Source of the DNA: an uncultured Bacteroidales bacterium
Lineage (GTDB): Bacteria > Bacteroidota > Bacteroidia > Bacteroidales > Bacteroidaceae
DNA length: 6,741 nucleotides
Direction: 5' to 3'
Assembly: GCA_902803195.1 (NCBI GenBank)
Contig: CADCOX010000078.1
Location: forward strand, 1-6,741
The notes under the pieces are model-generated. The model searched no databases and had not been told where the DNA came from. It was given only the letters and a program-made list of their open reading frames with translations. A program made the translations under genes and the position numbers. Positions 6,334-6,741 of the stretch are shown here, in pieces. How positions within the stretch are numbered: the stretch's first letter is position 1; the number at the start of each line of letters is the position of its first letter.

Positions 6334-6741
6334 CTATTGCTCATAATGCATGAGGGCATGATAGTGGATTTGAGCGACTTGCTCGGCAAGCCATTCGGGG
6401 AAGAGAACTTTCACGTGCTCGCCCAGTCCTATCAGGTGCTGGATAAAATCGGGCGTAGGGCGCAAGAATAACTCGAAGTCGGTATAGCCATCTCCGTTGG
6501 TGAGTTCTCTTTGGCTGTGATGAATCTTCAGATCTCTGAGGTAATAGCGTTCATAGCCATAGACGCGAATCCGGACCTTCTCGGGTTGGGTGTCATCATT
6601 GACCAGCACACCATAACATTCTTCAAAGAAATCATCGGCATTGAAATCAGGATCTATCTGAAATTTGGTTTCAGTCAAGGACATGGAGAAGATTCGGTCA
6701 AAAGAGAACATCCCGAAGTAATCGATATCAGGCCCGTCTTC
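6334..6741 (-). CDS. WYL-domain transcriptional regulator, C-terminal part (5' end outside window)
   Basis: The minus-strand frame is open to the right edge, reading EDGPDIDYFG before the first in-window ATG (6711-6709). That Met lies inside the motif FGMFSFDRIFSMSL, equivalent to the FxLDRI segment of WYL domains, so the gene starts beyond the window. About 135 residues are visible. YLRDLKIHHSQREL matches the conserved Bacteroidetes YLRxLPLHxSQ motif, and LRPTPDFIQHLIGLGEHVKVLFPEWL matches the usual WYL C-terminal extension. WYL proteins are mostly DNA-binding regulators with an N-terminal HTH domain, whose WYL fold binds nucleic acid or small ligands; the HTH is not visible here. The gene converges on the fusion gene with 36 bases between stops and no convincing terminator hairpin. 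Nothing shows that it controls the neighbouring operon. Confidence 0.85.
   Translation of the reverse strand, partial: EDGPDIDYFGMFSFDRIFSMSLTETKFQIDPDFNADDFFEECYGVLVNDDTQPEKVRIRVYGYERYYLRDLKIHHSQRELTNGDGYTDFELFLRPTPDFIQHLIGLGEHVKVLFPEWLAEQVAQIHYHALMHYEQ

Noticed and set aside
6330..6356. Possible terminator hairpin between the convergent genes (CCCTC/GAGGG)
   Set aside because: The stem is only five pairs with a 17-base loop and no T-tract, and most of it lies within the WYL gene.

Overview
The window reads as an accessory, cell-surface region of a Bacteroidales genome, most likely Prevotella or a close relative. Evidence for this is the BspA-like leucine-rich-repeat protein with the C-terminal module common in Prevotella, three lipoproteins with acidic residues just after the lipobox cysteine, A-rich leaders mostly lacking Shine-Dalgarno sites, a Bacteroidetes-style WYL regulator, and short degenerate repeats (CATTTAC/ATTTACG, CTAGAGAAT, CACAGAGTCAC-type) typical of this phylum. 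The taxonomic call is inference from the sequence alone.

Layout from left to right: (1) the 3' part of a BspA-like LRR surface protein, cut by the left edge (2-2005, +); (2) six bases later, a 200-residue lipoprotein of unknown function (2012-2614, +), very probably in the same operon; (3) a 184-base AT-rich gap (2615-2798) with a short CATTT repeat and a ~100-base nested inverted repeat built from 8-base units; (4) a lipoprotein of the BMP/PnrA-like substrate-binding family (2799-3902, +); (5) overlapping it by 11 bases, an 801-residue lipoprotein joining a Leu/Ile/Val-binding-protein-type (Peripla_BP_6-like) domain to a C-terminal C13 (legumain/GPI8) cysteine peptidase domain with both catalytic residues in place (3892-6297, +); (6) a convergent gene giving the C-terminal part of a WYL-domain regulator, cut by the right edge (6334-6741, -).

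The main point of interest is gene 5. A ligand-binding lobe of the ABC-transporter or receptor type is fused to a legumain/GPI8-like protease and held by a lipid anchor, and it is translationally coupled to a second, different class I binding protein. No permease or ATPase gene is present in the window. The simplest speculative model is a surface or periplasmic sensor-protease in which ligand binding controls proteolysis or transpeptidation. The neighbouring LRR adhesin and small lipoprotein could be substrates or partners, but nothing in the sequence proves this. Gene 5 also carries two repeat-derived stretches in its coding sequence: one in the signal peptide and one 9-base tandem array inside the binding domain.
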